A stretch of 64,000 bases of DNA from contig CAYQMG010000067.1 in the NCBI GenBank assembly GCA_964418585.1, positions 39,077 to 103,076 of the forward strand, in the 5' to 3' direction. The position numbers and the translations under genes are program-made. The stretch comes from JAJRTE01 sp964418585 (lineage in GTDB: Bacteria; Myxococcota_A; UBA796; JAJRTE01). The notes below the pieces were generated by a model that saw nothing but the letters and a program-made list of their open reading frames with translations, was not told the DNA's origin and made no database searches. Numbering within the stretch: the first letter of the stretch is position 1; the number at the start of each line of letters is the position of its first letter. This document shows positions 1 to 8,863 of this stretch, piece after piece.

Positions 1-2
1 TG

Positions 3-104
3 GTTCGGACTGTGCGCCGGCTCGAGCGGGATCTGTCGAATCTGGCGGCGGCGGTTTCCGGACAAGGTAGGGGCGATGTGGGAGGGGGCGGTGAGTGCGG
101 TTGA
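3..104 (+). CDS. Possible C-terminal end of an upstream gene
   Basis: An open frame runs from the window edge to a TGA at 102-104. It reads as a short Leu/Arg/Glu-rich stretch with helix-like spacing and then a Gly-rich end. The next gene's promoter lies right at the stop, which fits a real gene end. Too little is present to assign a family, and an unused open frame is equally possible. Confidence 0.25.
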   Translation, partial: VRTVRRLERDLSNLAAAVSGQGRGDVGGGGECG

Positions 105-130
105 CATCGAGGTGTGGGGGCGGCTAACCT
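101..130 (+). promoter_or_regulatory. Sigma70-type promoter for the AlbA/HATPase gene
   Basis: A perfect -35 hexamer TTGACA (101-106) is followed after 18 bases by TAACCT (125-130), which keeps the key T, A and final T of the -10 box. The predicted start near 137 leaves a leader of about 95 bases before the ATG at 231. Found by eye; no experimental support. Confidence 0.5.
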
Positions 131-230
131 GCCCTGACAGGTGATGGATGGACGGGCGAGGTCGGTGAGCGGCTCGAACCCGTGGAACCGTCGGCCGTTT
201 TGTGATCATTCCAGCGAGACGGGAGCCATC

Positions 231-1904
231 ATGTTGACCCCGCAGGCACTGGACGCGCTGTTGGATCGACTGGCGCAGTTGACCGGTCGGGGCGTTGGGG
301 AGGCGCTCGAGGCCATCCAGAACGACCGGCTGGCCATTGCGCCCTGGGTGGACGTGTCCTCAGCGGTGAGGACTGCAACACTTCACGCCGTGGCCTTTGC
401 CAACCACGCGGGTGGGGACCTGGTCCTGGGGATCGACGAAACCGGGCGGGTTACCGGGTGTCCGGGCCTGGATCTGGTGCACCTGGCCCAGGAAATCTTT
501 GCCCGTACCCGACCTGGTATCGTGACCGATTGTTGGCACCACCAGACCCCAGACGGGACCCTCGTGGTGGTGTCTGTTCCGGCGGATACCGGTGTGTACG
601 CGATGGCGGACGGACTTCGGGTTCGGCGCGTTGGCCGAGCCAATCTGCCCATCACGCCGGATCAGGATGCTCATGTGGCGACCGTTCGTGCTGGAGACGA
701 TTTTTCGGACCGTCCATTTCCAGGAGCCCAGCTTTCAGACCTGGATCCGCTTCAGACGACCTACTTGCGGGAGATACTTCGGCGCAAGAACGACCAGAGC
801 GAATTGCTGGAACTGGAGGACGACGAACTGCTTCGCACCCTCGGCCTCGTGACGGAACAGGGCGTACTCAGGGTCGCAGCACTGCTGCTTTTGGGGTCCC
901 GGCGGTTTCTACGGGAGCATCTCCCCCAGACCGAGGTCGTCTATATTCATCAGGATGAGAACGACGAACCGGACGTCCAGGAACAGCTTCACCTTCCTCT
1001 GCTTCATGCCCTGTCGCGTCTCCAGGATTTGATCGAGGCCCGCAATCGGTTCGTCACCATGAAGCAAGGGTTGTTCCACTTCAAGGTCAAGGATTTCGAT
1101 GATGACGTGTACCGGGAGGCGCTGGTGAACGCCCTGGTCCACCGGGATTTTTCGAGGCGGGATGGCGCGGTCCACGTGGTCCACACCCCAGACCGCCTCG
1201 AGATTGCGAACCCGGGTGGATTTATCGGCGGTGTTTCGGTCGACAACATTCTCTATCATCCGCCACGTCACCGAAACCGCAGGCTGACCGAGGTGCTGCA
1301 GCAACTCGGACTCATGGAGCGTGCCGGCGCCGGGGTCAACAGGCTTTACCGGTACCTGCTTCGGAAAGGGAAGCCGGTCCCGGAGTACCAGGTCACGCCG
1401 CACTCGGTGCGGTTGACCATTCATGCGGGGGACATCGACGCTGCATTCGCGCGCTTTGTCTCCGAGGAGGAAGCCCGGGGCAGATTGTTCAGCCTGGACA
1501 TGCTCATCATTTTGTCCACGCTCACCCGCACCAAGGCCATTGACCGGGCCACCGCCGCCCGGGAGGCCCAGCGGCCGGAGCGGAGTATCGCGAATACACT
1601 GAACAAGCTGATTGCGTGGGGATATTTGGAACGGGTGGGGGCCGGACGCAATACGGCCTATCGCCTCACGCGCCAGGTGTATGATCGGCTCGGCGCCCGG
1701 ATCAGCTATTATCGCGACCGGGGCCTGAGCGAGCGGCGGCAACAGGCTCTGGTGCTCGAGGTCGCCGAGGAGCTGGGGGGCTTGAGCAACCAGGAGTGTC
1801 AGGAGCTGTGTGGCCTTGGCGAGCAGGACGCCTCACGTCTGCTCCGCGCGCTCGTGTCGCGCGGCCGGCTTCGCTACGAGAAGGGCAAGTACCGAATACC
1901 GTGA
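231..1904 (+). CDS. AlbA_2 / RecG-like HATPase transcriptional regulator
   Basis: A 557-residue protein of the Schlafen AlbA_2 plus HATPase_c_4 family, usually called ATP-dependent DNA helicase-like or putative transcriptional regulator. The N-terminal third carries the AlbA_2 region (GGDLVLGIDETG, then a Val-rich strand pair). The middle has the family's REALVNALVHRD motif, a nucleotide-binding strand ending IANPGG, and RNRRLTEVLQQLGLMERAG. The C-terminal third has two helix-turn-helix-like segments, around LLRALVSRGRLRY at the end. An in-frame GTG exists at 141, but the ATG at 231 matches where the family fold begins and has a GGGAG element just upstream. Members are thought to sense a ligand and bind DNA; the target here is unknown. 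It stands alone behind its own promoter and is 56 bases ahead of the Sir2 gene. Confidence 0.8.
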   Translation: MLTPQALDALLDRLAQLTGRGVGEALEAIQNDRLAIAPWVDVSSAVRTATLHAVAFANHAGGDLVLGIDETGRVTGCPGLDLVHLAQEIFARTRPGIVTDCWHHQTPDGTLVVVSVPADTGVYAMADGLRVRRVGRANLPITPDQDAHVATVRAGDDFSDRPFPGAQLSDLDPLQTTYLREILRRKNDQSELLELEDDELLRTLGLVTEQGVLRVAALLLLGSRRFLREHLPQTEVVYIHQDENDEPDVQEQLHLPLLHALSRLQDLIEARNRFVTMKQGLFHFKVKDFDDDVYREALVNALVHRDFSRRDGAVHVVHTPDRLEIANPGGFIGGVSVDNILYHPPRHRNRRLTEVLQQLGLMERAGAGVNRLYRYLLRKGKPVPEYQVTPHSVRLTIHAGDIDAAFARFVSEEEARGRLFSLDMLIILSTLTRTKAIDRATAAREAQRPERSIANTLNKLIAWGYLERVGAGRNTAYRLTRQVYDRLGARISYYRDRGLSERRQQALVLEVAEELGGLSNQECQELCGLGEQDASRLLRALVSRGRLRYEKGKYRIP

Positions 1905-1960
1905 ATGGATTCGGGTTTCCAGGGGGGACGCTACCCCCATCGATCCGGGAGGAGGATCTC

Positions 1961-2731
1961 ATGCCGACAGAACTGGACCAGGCTGTTTCCTGGCTCGTGG
2001 CTTCGAGCAAGACCATTGCCCTGACCGGCGCGGGCGTCAGCACGGAGAGCGGGATACCCGACTTCAGGAGCCCGGGCGGATTGTGGACGCGCTTCAATCC
2101 GATGGAATATGCGACCCTGGGCGCGTTTCGAAGAGATCCTGAGAAGGTGTGGAAGCTGTTTGCCGAGCTGCAATCCCTGCTCGATGCCAGGCCGAACCCC
2201 GGCCACCGTGCACTGGCGGAACTTGAAGCTGCGGGCGGTCTGGCAGGAATCATCACGCAGAACATCGATGGATTGCACCAGGCGGCGGGGAGCAAGCGGG
2301 TGGTGGAGTACCACGGGTCTCCTCGGACGTTGCATTGCCTCGCGTGCGGGACCGGGTATGCGGCATCGGACATCGAGACGCTGGGGGTGCCGCCGCGGTG
2401 CACGCACCAGGTTGGGGGCCAGGTGTGTGGCGCCATCTTGAAACCGGACGTGGTGCTTTACGACGAGGGTATTCCTCTGGAGGCCATGCGGGGGACGGCC
2501 GAGTTGCTGAACGGTGCAGAACTCATCCTGGTGATCGGCACCTCATGCGAGACCTATCCAGCCGGGGCGTTGCCCCAGCAGGTGCGTGCCAGTGGCGGCC
2601 GGATTGTGGAGATCAACATGGAACCGGCTCGAGGACTTTCCCCGGACGTGAGGTTGTTGGGCAAGTTTTCGGAAATCATGCCGGAGGTCGTGGCCGGGTT
2701 CAAGGCGCGCCGGCAGGGTTTTCCCTCATGA
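1961..2731 (+). CDS. Sir2-family NAD-dependent protein deacylase
   Basis: A 256-residue class III deacylase, which removes acyl groups from lysines using NAD+ and gives nicotinamide and O-acyl-ADP-ribose. The NAD pocket shows TGAGVSTESGIPDFRS near the start and TQNIDGLHQAAG. The catalytic His sits in VEYHG. A zinc module follows, with HCLACG and a second Cys pair in RCTH and GGQVCG. The motif LKPDVVLYDE and the later VIGTS loop complete the Rossmann fold. The start is the ATG at 1961, 5 bases after GGGAGGAGG; the longer open frame upstream has no ribosome site. It may be co-transcribed with the AlbA gene. It is probably cytosolic, with unknown substrates; the length is normal for bacterial Sir2/CobB. 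Confidence 0.93.
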   Translation: MPTELDQAVSWLVASSKTIALTGAGVSTESGIPDFRSPGGLWTRFNPMEYATLGAFRRDPEKVWKLFAELQSLLDARPNPGHRALAELEAAGGLAGIITQNIDGLHQAAGSKRVVEYHGSPRTLHCLACGTGYAASDIETLGVPPRCTHQVGGQVCGAILKPDVVLYDEGIPLEAMRGTAELLNGAELILVIGTSCETYPAGALPQQVRASGGRIVEINMEPARGLSPDVRLLGKFSEIMPEVVAGFKARRQGFPS

Positions 2732-2836
2732 GGTCGGTCGCCCCTTCCTTGTCCGGGCGTGACGTGCTATGCTGGGCATGGGGGTTGACCGAGGGGCGGG
2801 TGGAGCCGCTGGGTGGCAAGCTGAGGCAGGTGTGAC

Positions 2837-3769
2837 ATGCTGGGATCGAACGTCTACGTCGGGTTGCGACGCTTCACGATGATGCGCATGGGCCTGGGGC
2901 CTTACCGGGGGGAACGGACCAAGGTACTGGTCAAGTCCGGCTGGCGGGACCGGGGGCTGGTCTTTCTCCAGCAAGACAGGGTTGGAGGTCCCGCCATCCC
3001 GGCACGCACTCGGTTCATCGACGCCACGGCTCCCTCGTTGCAGCTTGCGCACGGTAGTTCCGTCCTCATCAGCGTGGAGCCGCTGCTGGCTGCTGTCTAC
3101 GTGGCCAACAACTGGGAACTGGTGGTGGAGGTGACCGGAGGGGAGGTGCCGGCCCTGGACGGGAGCGCCGCTCCGTGGGTGGACGCACTTCGCAAGTCTG
3201 GACTTTTTCGGGAGGGTGCCTCCCCACATCATGTGGTCGTGCGGGAGCGGGTGTACCTGGAAGGCGACGGCTGGTCGGTGGAGGTGGCCCCGGCCGATTC
3301 TCCCACGGTCACGGTGGCACTGGAACTGGACCGGCCGGGTGTTGGGTCTCAGGAAGTCTCGTTCGACCTGACCCAGTCGGTGCTGGAAAAAGAAGTGGCC
3401 CCGGCCCGGCTGTTCGGGTTCCGCGTTGTGGAGAAGCCGGAATCGGACGGAGACGACCTGTTCCCATTCGACGAGGACGTGGAGGAGCACCCGATCTTTG
3501 TCGACGAACGTGGCACGATCTTTCGGGGCGATCAGAAGCGGTTGTTGATTTTCAACGACGAGGGGGGGGTGGAGAACGAGGATGGCCTGCGGTTCGACGA
3601 TGAGCCGGTCCGCCACAAGGTGCAGGTCCTCCTGGCCTACCTTGCGCTGCTGGGGGCTCCCATCGTGGCCAGGGTCACGAGCCGGAACGCTCCGCCTGGA
3701 GCGCTCAAGCAGATGCTGCGCAAGCTCGAGGCCGAGGGCGGCCTGGAGGTGGTTTCGGAACCGGTCTGA
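2837..3769 (+). CDS. LpxC-like protein lacking zinc ligands
   Basis: A 310-residue homologue of UDP-3-O-acyl-GlcNAc deacetylase, the committed enzyme of lipid A synthesis. The family signatures GGEVPALDGSAAP (101-113), RLFGF (191-195) and NEDGLRFDDEPVRHK (247-261) are unmistakable. The catalytic machinery is not intact. The Glu-His of the first motif reads Glu81-Pro82, so the first zinc His is gone. His260 is kept, but the Asp four residues later is Val264. The late Gly-His-Ala-Leu motif is replaced by Asn-Ala-Pro-Pro (284-287). The N-terminal GLHSG motif is also absent. It is therefore probably a non-hydrolysing paralogue. A TATGCT -10-like box lies at 2768-2773. A secreted beta-sandwich protein gene follows 161 bases later. 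A real lpxC should exist elsewhere in the genome. Confidence 0.8.
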   Translation: MLGSNVYVGLRRFTMMRMGLGPYRGERTKVLVKSGWRDRGLVFLQQDRVGGPAIPARTRFIDATAPSLQLAHGSSVLISVEPLLAAVYVANNWELVVEVTGGEVPALDGSAAPWVDALRKSGLFREGASPHHVVVRERVYLEGDGWSVEVAPADSPTVTVALELDRPGVGSQEVSFDLTQSVLEKEVAPARLFGFRVVEKPESDGDDLFPFDEDVEEHPIFVDERGTIFRGDQKRLLIFNDEGGVENEDGLRFDDEPVRHKVQVLLAYLALLGAPIVARVTSRNAPPGALKQMLRKLEAEGGLEVVSEPV

Positions 3770-3848
3770 ATTCGCGGCGTCGCGTCTCCCACCGGCGTTG
3801 ATCCCTCCGCCATGCCTCCCCTCGGGCTGGTCCCTCGGCGTGCAGGCG

Positions 3849-3864
3849 AAGACGGCACCGTCTT
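3849..3864 (+). repeat. Short inverted repeat after the LpxC-like gene
   Basis: AAGACGG and CCGTCTT form a perfect inverted repeat with a two-base centre, so a real hairpin would have a 5-bp stem and 6-base loop. Three Ts follow. It could be a weak terminator or a protein-binding dyad between two plus-strand genes. Confidence 0.3.
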
Positions 3865-3930
3865 TGCTTCCCGGGGTCCTGGTGAGCCGGGAGCCCTTCA
3901 ACAATTCATCGCCATCACTACGGAGTCGCC

Positions 3931-4893
3931 ATGCGTATCCTACGGATGATCGTTCTGTCGGCCGCGCTGGGGGTGGTTTCCCCGGCGTTTGCAGGGGTCC
4001 GAGCCAGCAGTCACCTGGTGGTCTCCAGCAAGCCGGCGGGCACCTACGCGGCGGTCAACCTGGTCGATTCCAGGCTTGACACCGTCTGGATCGAGGGAAG
4101 CGACGGGGTGGGCGTGGGCGAATCGTTCACCCTGGATCTGCCTCGAGCCCGGGTTCAGAAAGTGCTCATTTTTCCCGGTCATGGCAAGGATGAGCGGATG
4201 TTCAAGAAATATGGGCGGTTGAAGGAGGTCTCCCTCTCCTTTTTCTCCACCGACGACACACGAACCTCCAGGCCGGTGAAGCAGCAAAACTTCGTCTTCG
4301 AGGACGCATTCAAAATGCAGGAGATCCCGGTGGAGGACGTGCAGGTGGGAGAAGAACTTTTCGGCGGCCACCTGACCGTCACCATACGGAGCGTGTATCC
4401 TGGGAAGGACTACACCAAGGACACGGCGGTGGCAGAGGTCAAGGTGGTTCTCGAGGAGTGGCCGGCGCAAAAGGAGGTCAAGGAGGTTTCCTCCACCTTG
4501 ACCGGAACCAATGCCGACAGCCTCATCGACGGCTCCCCTACCACGGCCTGGGTTGCAGGTTCGCCGGACCCCAACCAGTTCGTGGTGCTCAATGCCCCCG
4601 ATTTCGGCCTCGCCGCCCTCATCATCACGCTCCCACAGGACCGGGCAGGAAAACTTCTCAAGACCCACGCACGGCCCAGGACCATCAAGGTCGAGATCGA
4701 CAACACTTCGGTGGAACACACGCTCAAGGATGCACCCGGTCCTCAGCGCATTGACCTCCCGGTCCGCTACGGCTACACCGGGTCCATGTTCGGCCTGCTC
4801 AAGATTACCATCGAAGATGTGTATCCAGGAGCCAAGACCAACAACCCGGCCATCGGAGAGATCGAGTTGATGGCAACCAACTTCACGTTGTGA
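3931..4893 (+). CDS. Secreted protein with two discoidin/NADase-type glycan-binding-like domains
   Basis: A 320-residue exported protein. A signal peptide is clear: basic MRILR, then a hydrophobic run ending in PAFA-G at about 21. Two beta-sandwich repeats follow, roughly 25-170 and 185-318. The first has the pattern NLVDSRLDTVWIEG...GVGESFTLDL...IFPGHGKDERMFKKYGRLKEV, with breaks where shown, typical of the discoidin-like domains annotated as NADase-type glycan-binding. The second repeats it more weakly (SLIDGSPTTAWVAG, then a similar Pro-Gly and Lys-rich strand). No catalytic domain is attached, so binding of a sugar or envelope component is the likely role (inference). No lipobox Cys, so probably periplasmic or secreted. 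Confidence 0.7.
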   Translation: MRILRMIVLSAALGVVSPAFAGVRASSHLVVSSKPAGTYAAVNLVDSRLDTVWIEGSDGVGVGESFTLDLPRARVQKVLIFPGHGKDERMFKKYGRLKEVSLSFFSTDDTRTSRPVKQQNFVFEDAFKMQEIPVEDVQVGEELFGGHLTVTIRSVYPGKDYTKDTAVAEVKVVLEEWPAQKEVKEVSSTLTGTNADSLIDGSPTTAWVAGSPDPNQFVVLNAPDFGLAALIITLPQDRAGKLLKTHARPRTIKVEIDNTSVEHTLKDAPGPQRIDLPVRYGYTGSMFGLLKITIEDVYPGAKTNNPAIGEIELMATNFTL

Positions 4894-5175
4894 CGGGGCA
4901 TTCTTGCTATTGTGTGACGCAACGGCTCGTTTGGAAGAACCGAATACAGCCGCCGGAATGTTCGTTCGCGGACCCGGGCGGCCGCGGGCGTTGGATCTCG
5001 AGCCTTGACGGCCTGAAGCAGGCGCGATAGGCTGGCTTCGTCCCTTTGGGGTGAGGCGGGGGCCGGAGGACCCGGGCGGCTGCCTCACCTTCCCGTGGCG
5101 AGTGGCTGTGCGACAACGGGCGCTCGAGCAGGCATGGACGGGACCGGGCGTCGCCTGAATTTTCGAGGAGAAACC

Positions 5176-5694
5176 ATGTACATCGAAAGTGAAGACCATC
5201 TGGATCGGAGTGCGGACGAGGTGTATCCTCTCGTTCGCGATGAGCTTCCGAAGCTACTGCCGTACCTCCCCGACGTGGAGGCGCTGGAGCAGCTTTCTTA
5301 CGAGCGTGTGTCTGACACGCGGGTAAAAATTGTGAACCGATGGAAGGCGAAGGCCAAGATTCCCAAGGCAGCGGCCAAGTTTCTTCCGCCGGACATCTTT
5401 ACGTGGACCGATCATGCCGAGTGGAAAGACGACGAGTACAGCGTGGACTATCGTCTGGAGGGATTCGGGTACGAGGTGAAGGGTCGGAATTCCTTCAAGC
5501 CGGACAACGGCGGCACCCGTTTGAAGGTGACCGCCGAGATCACCGTGTACCCGGAAAAATTCAAGATTCCGAGGTTCCTGTTCGACAAGGTCTTCCCCCT
5601 TGTGGAAGGGGTGGTGAAAAAGGCCCTTCAGCCCAACCTGACCGCGCTTGCTCGAGGCCTCAAGGATTACTACGCCGACCAGAAAGCCGGGTAG
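5176..5694 (+). CDS. SRPBCC/START-like lipid-binding protein (DUF2505-like)
   Basis: A 172-residue protein with the alternating strands and long C-terminal helix of the SRPBCC helix-grip fold. It begins with a strand and a short helix (DHLDRSADEVYPLVRDEL), continues through paired strands rich in aromatic and charged residues, and ends with a helix VEGVVKKALQPNLTALARGLKDY. There is no signal peptide or membrane segment. The start is the ATG at 5176, preceded by CGAGGAG; the open frame begins 81 bases earlier but that part has no ribosome site. Folds of this kind bind hydrophobic ligands in a central cavity. Its ligand is unknown. The 282-base gap before it holds nothing else I recognise. Confidence 0.6.
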   Translation: MYIESEDHLDRSADEVYPLVRDELPKLLPYLPDVEALEQLSYERVSDTRVKIVNRWKAKAKIPKAAAKFLPPDIFTWTDHAEWKDDEYSVDYRLEGFGYEVKGRNSFKPDNGGTRLKVTAEITVYPEKFKIPRFLFDKVFPLVEGVVKKALQPNLTALARGLKDYYADQKAG

Positions 5695-5722
5695 GCAAAC
5701 CTGGGGAGCGATTCGACGCCCC

Positions 5723-6421
5723 TCATGGCGTTGTCGGGCCCAGCACCTTGGCCGGGAACACCACCGTCACCGACGCTCCCTGGTCGTCTGAGGCGACCAT
5801 GGTAACCTTGTAGAGACCGGGCTTGTCCGAAGCGGACGGGGTCCACCGAATGGTGCCGTCCGGATCGATGTGCATGCTGGGCGGTGCGTTTTCGAGCCGG
5901 AACGTGATCGGGTCGCCGTCCGGATCCTCCACCTTCATGCGGTAGCCGTCGATGGACATGCCAGGACTGAGCCGCTCGAGAAGTTCTGGCGGGGAGTTCC
6001 GCACCGTGATGGTCTCCGATCGGAACGGATCCCCCTCGTTCCCTCGAGGGTCGTGGGGGACCACCTCGACCTGGACCGTGTCGCCGTGGCGGGCCTCTCC
6101 TGCCGGGAGCACTTCGGAGATCTGGCCCAGGAGTTGGCGGCCGTTGACAAACCAGCGGTAAGTGAACGTGACGTAGTCTCCGTCCGGATCTCGAGCCTCC
6201 GGGACCGCCCGGATTTCATCACGTACCGTGGGCTGCCCCGGCTTCAGAGTGACCTTGGTGACTCGAGGCGCGGTGTTTTCCACCTCCTCCGCGGCCTGCT
6301 GCGGGGTGGGGGTCGCCTCAGGGGTTGGTGTGGTTTCGACCGGGGTGTTCGACCGGCAAGCCGTGCCGGTTTCGAGGATGCACAGTGCGGTCACCACAGT
6401 CCACAGCAAGGGAGTACGCAT
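5723..6421 (-). CDS. Lipoprotein-like exported protein with Ig/cadherin-like domains
   Basis: A 232-residue exported protein, convergent with the SRPBCC gene. It has a hydrophobic N-terminus ending TGTAC around residue 22, a borderline lipobox, then a Pro/Thr-rich linker (27-45). Two beta-sandwich domains follow: one around 50-140 with the EARDPDGDYVTFTYRWFVNG pattern seen in bacterial Ig-like repeats, and one around 145-228 with VEDPDGDPITFRL and a final WTP...SDDQGASVTV strand set. The Asp-Pro-Asp-Gly-Asp motifs are typical calcium-binding linkers in cadherin-like folds. The likely location is the periplasm or outer membrane. No enzyme function is visible. Confidence 0.6.
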   Translation of the reverse strand: MRTPLLWTVVTALCILETGTACRSNTPVETTPTPEATPTPQQAAEEVENTAPRVTKVTLKPGQPTVRDEIRAVPEARDPDGDYVTFTYRWFVNGRQLLGQISEVLPAGEARHGDTVQVEVVPHDPRGNEGDPFRSETITVRNSPPELLERLSPGMSIDGYRMKVEDPDGDPITFRLENAPPSMHIDPDGTIRWTPSASDKPGLYKVTMVASDDQGASVTVVFPAKVLGPTTP

Positions 6422-6648
6422 GGTCTGGTTCCTTTCGAGCCATCGCCTACCGCCACCCGGGGTGGCCCCCGGCGTTCCGATACCTGGCCAGTGGCGCTGT
6501 CCGTGGCGTCCCAGTCCTCAGGTTCGGACGAGCCTTGTCCCGGGTCATGATACTCCTGGGGCGGGCCTGACGCAACCCCGAGGGGTACGATGTTGCCGCG
6601 TCCACCGGGGCGGAGCAGCCCGAATGTGTCGGTAACGTCGCGGTTTGG

Positions 6649-6677
6649 CTGGCAGGGCGGTTTCCCTGTGGTATACT
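6649..6677 (+). promoter_or_regulatory. Promoter for the HEAT-cyclophilin gene
   Basis: CTGGCA (6649-6654, four of six matches to TTGACA) is followed by a 17-base spacer and TATACT (6672-6677). The predicted start is about 22 bases before the ATG at 6706, leaving room only for the GGAGGA ribosome site. Confidence 0.45.
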
Positions 6678-6705
6678 ACACGGGCACGAAAGCGTAGGAG
6701 GAACC

Positions 6706-8823
6706 ATGTGGAACACGTGCTTCGCTGGAAGCCGGGTCAGGCCGGGGCGAACGTGTTGTCGCCGGGGTTGGACATTGGCGCAGCGGTTGATGCTCCTGTG
6801 GGTGGTCGGGACGGTGGCGAGTGCCTGTGCCCCCCCGCCTCCGGTGGCCCCACCGCGCCCTGCCTACTTGCCGCCCGAGGAGTTGACCCAGCCTCTCCTG
6901 GAGATCGCCGAGATCGAGGACTCGAGAGCTCCGGTGGATGACACGCTGGCGGCCTATGCGAAGCACCCATCTCCGCGGATTCGTGCACGAACCGCCTTGG
7001 CCCTGGCGCGATTGGAGGACCCGGAAGGACTCCCGTTGCTGCAGACCCTGGTTGAGGACGACGCTGCGGAAGTTCGGGAGAACGCCTACTTCGCCCTGGG
7101 CCAACTCATGGGACCGGGCCGCACTTCCCGCGTTGCGCCTCGAGCGGAGGCCATTTTGATCGAGCGATACGGGGCGGAGAGCGAGCCGGAGTTGAAGATG
7201 CGGATCCTGGAGGCCCTGGGCAAGGTGGGGGGGGAGGCGTCGCGGGCCACCTTGCTGGCCGGTCTGGGCGATGACGACCCAGGGGTCCGCGGCCGGGCCG
7301 CCGTGGCAGTGGCGATTCAGGCGTATCGCGGCCTGGCCAACCACGCAGATGGCGAGGTGGTGGAAGCGCTGACCAGGTTGTTCCAGGATCCGGCGCCCGA
7401 TGTGCGCTGGCGTGGGGTCTATGCGTTTGTACGGTTGACCGTACCCGAGGGGCTCAGGCCCATCGTGCGAGACGCCATAACCCCTCTCCTGGACGATCCG
7501 GATGTGACGGTGCGGGCGATGGCCGCTCGGGCCCTGGGCAAGGTCGGGGACTCGAGTACCATCGATGCGCTGGCCCAGGCCATGGCCCAGGACGCCTGGC
7601 GTGTCCGGGTCAACTGTCTTCGGGCAGCGGCAAGTATCAATCAGCCCAGTGCGCTTGCGCTGATCCAGGTGGGGCTCGAGGACACCCATTATCTGGTGAG
7701 GCAGCAGGCGATTACGTCGCTGGGTATCCTGGGCGTCCGGGAGGGGGCCGAGTTGTTGGAGCCGTACCTGACCGATCCGTCCACGGATCCGGGGTTGCAA
7801 GCGGAGGCCGTGTTGGCGCTTGGTCGGATCCTCGGTCCCGATGCCATCGAAGCGCTCGAGTACCATCTCAGGTCTCAGCATCACTGGGTTCGGATCGCTG
7901 CGGTCACCTCGCTGGGGCAGATGAACGATCCCAGGGCCCAGGCTGTGCTTGCAGAAATGGCGCCCACTGAGGATGATCCGCGTGTGATGGCGGCCTTGGC
8001 CGACGCCATCGGGCAGAACCCGGGCGAAGGGGCGGAAGAGGCCCTGATCACCCTGATGCGCCGGGGAGATGCCGCCGTTGTGACGGTCACCGCCAAGTTG
8101 GCGGGTGTGCTGCACATCACCGCCGCGTTGCCGGCATTGGTGGAAGCATACCGGCGTCAATCTCCGGTGAGGGACTGGGAATCCCGGGAAGCCATTGTGA
8201 CCGCAATCGGAGACCTTGGCCTGCGCGACGATCGCGCCCGCGACATCCTGCTGGAAGCGGTGGCAGACACGGACAATCGTGTCGCCGAAGCGGCTGCTGC
8301 AGCTTACAAGAAGACGTTCCACCAGGATGCGCCGCCACGAGAGCCTGTCCCTCGACGGCTCTCCATGAGCTATTTCGAAACCCGCAGGTACAAGCGGGCC
8401 ATCCTGGAGACGGAAAAGGGGACCATTGTCCTCGCCCTTTTCCCGGAACAGGCCCCGCTGACCGTGGCCAACTTCATCCGGTTGGCCCGGCAGGGCTTTT
8501 TCAACGGCTTGACGTTCCACCGCGTCGTGCCGAACTTTGTCGTACAGACCGGGTGTCCTCGAGGCGATGGCTGGGGCGGCCCCGGCTACACGATCCGGTG
8601 CGAGGTCAACACGATTCCTTACGAACGGGGAACCGTGGGCATGGCGCTTTCCGGCCGTGATACCGGCGGAAGTCAGTTCTTCATCACCCATTCGCCGGAA
8701 CCTCATCTGGATGGCACCTATACCGTGTTCGGAAGGGTCATCGAAGGCATGGAGGTGGTCGATCAGCTTGTTCGCGGAGACCTCATCCATGTCATTCGGG
8801 TGCCGGAGGAAAAGGAAGAATAG
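6706..8823 (+). CDS. Lipoprotein fusing HEAT repeats to a cyclophilin-type prolyl isomerase
   Basis: A 705-residue protein. The N-terminus has a hydrophobic segment ending VASAC (about residue 41), a good lipobox, so it is probably an envelope lipoprotein. Residues 55 to about 555 are HEAT/PBS-lyase-like repeats, recognised by recurrent units such as VRARTALALARLEDPE and VRAMAARALGKVGDS. Residues 560-700 are a cyclophilin domain with the active-site Arg in FHRVVPNFVVQTG and the GSQFFIT strand. Cyclophilins isomerise Xaa-Pro bonds; joining one to a long helical solenoid suggests a periplasmic chaperone that grips clients along the solenoid (inference). The start at 6706 has GGAGGA five bases upstream. 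The hibernation-factor gene follows 40 bases later, so the two may be co-transcribed. Confidence 0.85.
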   Translation: MWNTCFAGSRVRPGRTCCRRGWTLAQRLMLLWVVGTVASACAPPPPVAPPRPAYLPPEELTQPLLEIAEIEDSRAPVDDTLAAYAKHPSPRIRARTALALARLEDPEGLPLLQTLVEDDAAEVRENAYFALGQLMGPGRTSRVAPRAEAILIERYGAESEPELKMRILEALGKVGGEASRATLLAGLGDDDPGVRGRAAVAVAIQAYRGLANHADGEVVEALTRLFQDPAPDVRWRGVYAFVRLTVPEGLRPIVRDAITPLLDDPDVTVRAMAARALGKVGDSSTIDALAQAMAQDAWRVRVNCLRAAASINQPSALALIQVGLEDTHYLVRQQAITSLGILGVREGAELLEPYLTDPSTDPGLQAEAVLALGRILGPDAIEALEYHLRSQHHWVRIAAVTSLGQMNDPRAQAVLAEMAPTEDDPRVMAALADAIGQNPGEGAEEALITLMRRGDAAVVTVTAKLAGVLHITAALPALVEAYRRQSPVRDWESREAIVTAIGDLGLRDDRARDILLEAVADTDNRVAEAAAAAYKKTFHQDAPPREPVPRRLSMSYFETRRYKRAILETEKGTIVLALFPEQAPLTVANFIRLARQGFFNGLTFHRVVPNFVVQTGCPRGDGWGGPGYTIRCEVNTIPYERGTVGMALSGRDTGGSQFFITHSPEPHLDGTYTVFGRVIEGMEVVDQLVRGDLIHVIRVPEEKEE

Positions 8824-8863
8824 CCTCGGCCAACCCCTTCCACTACAAGGAGTTGCATAGACC

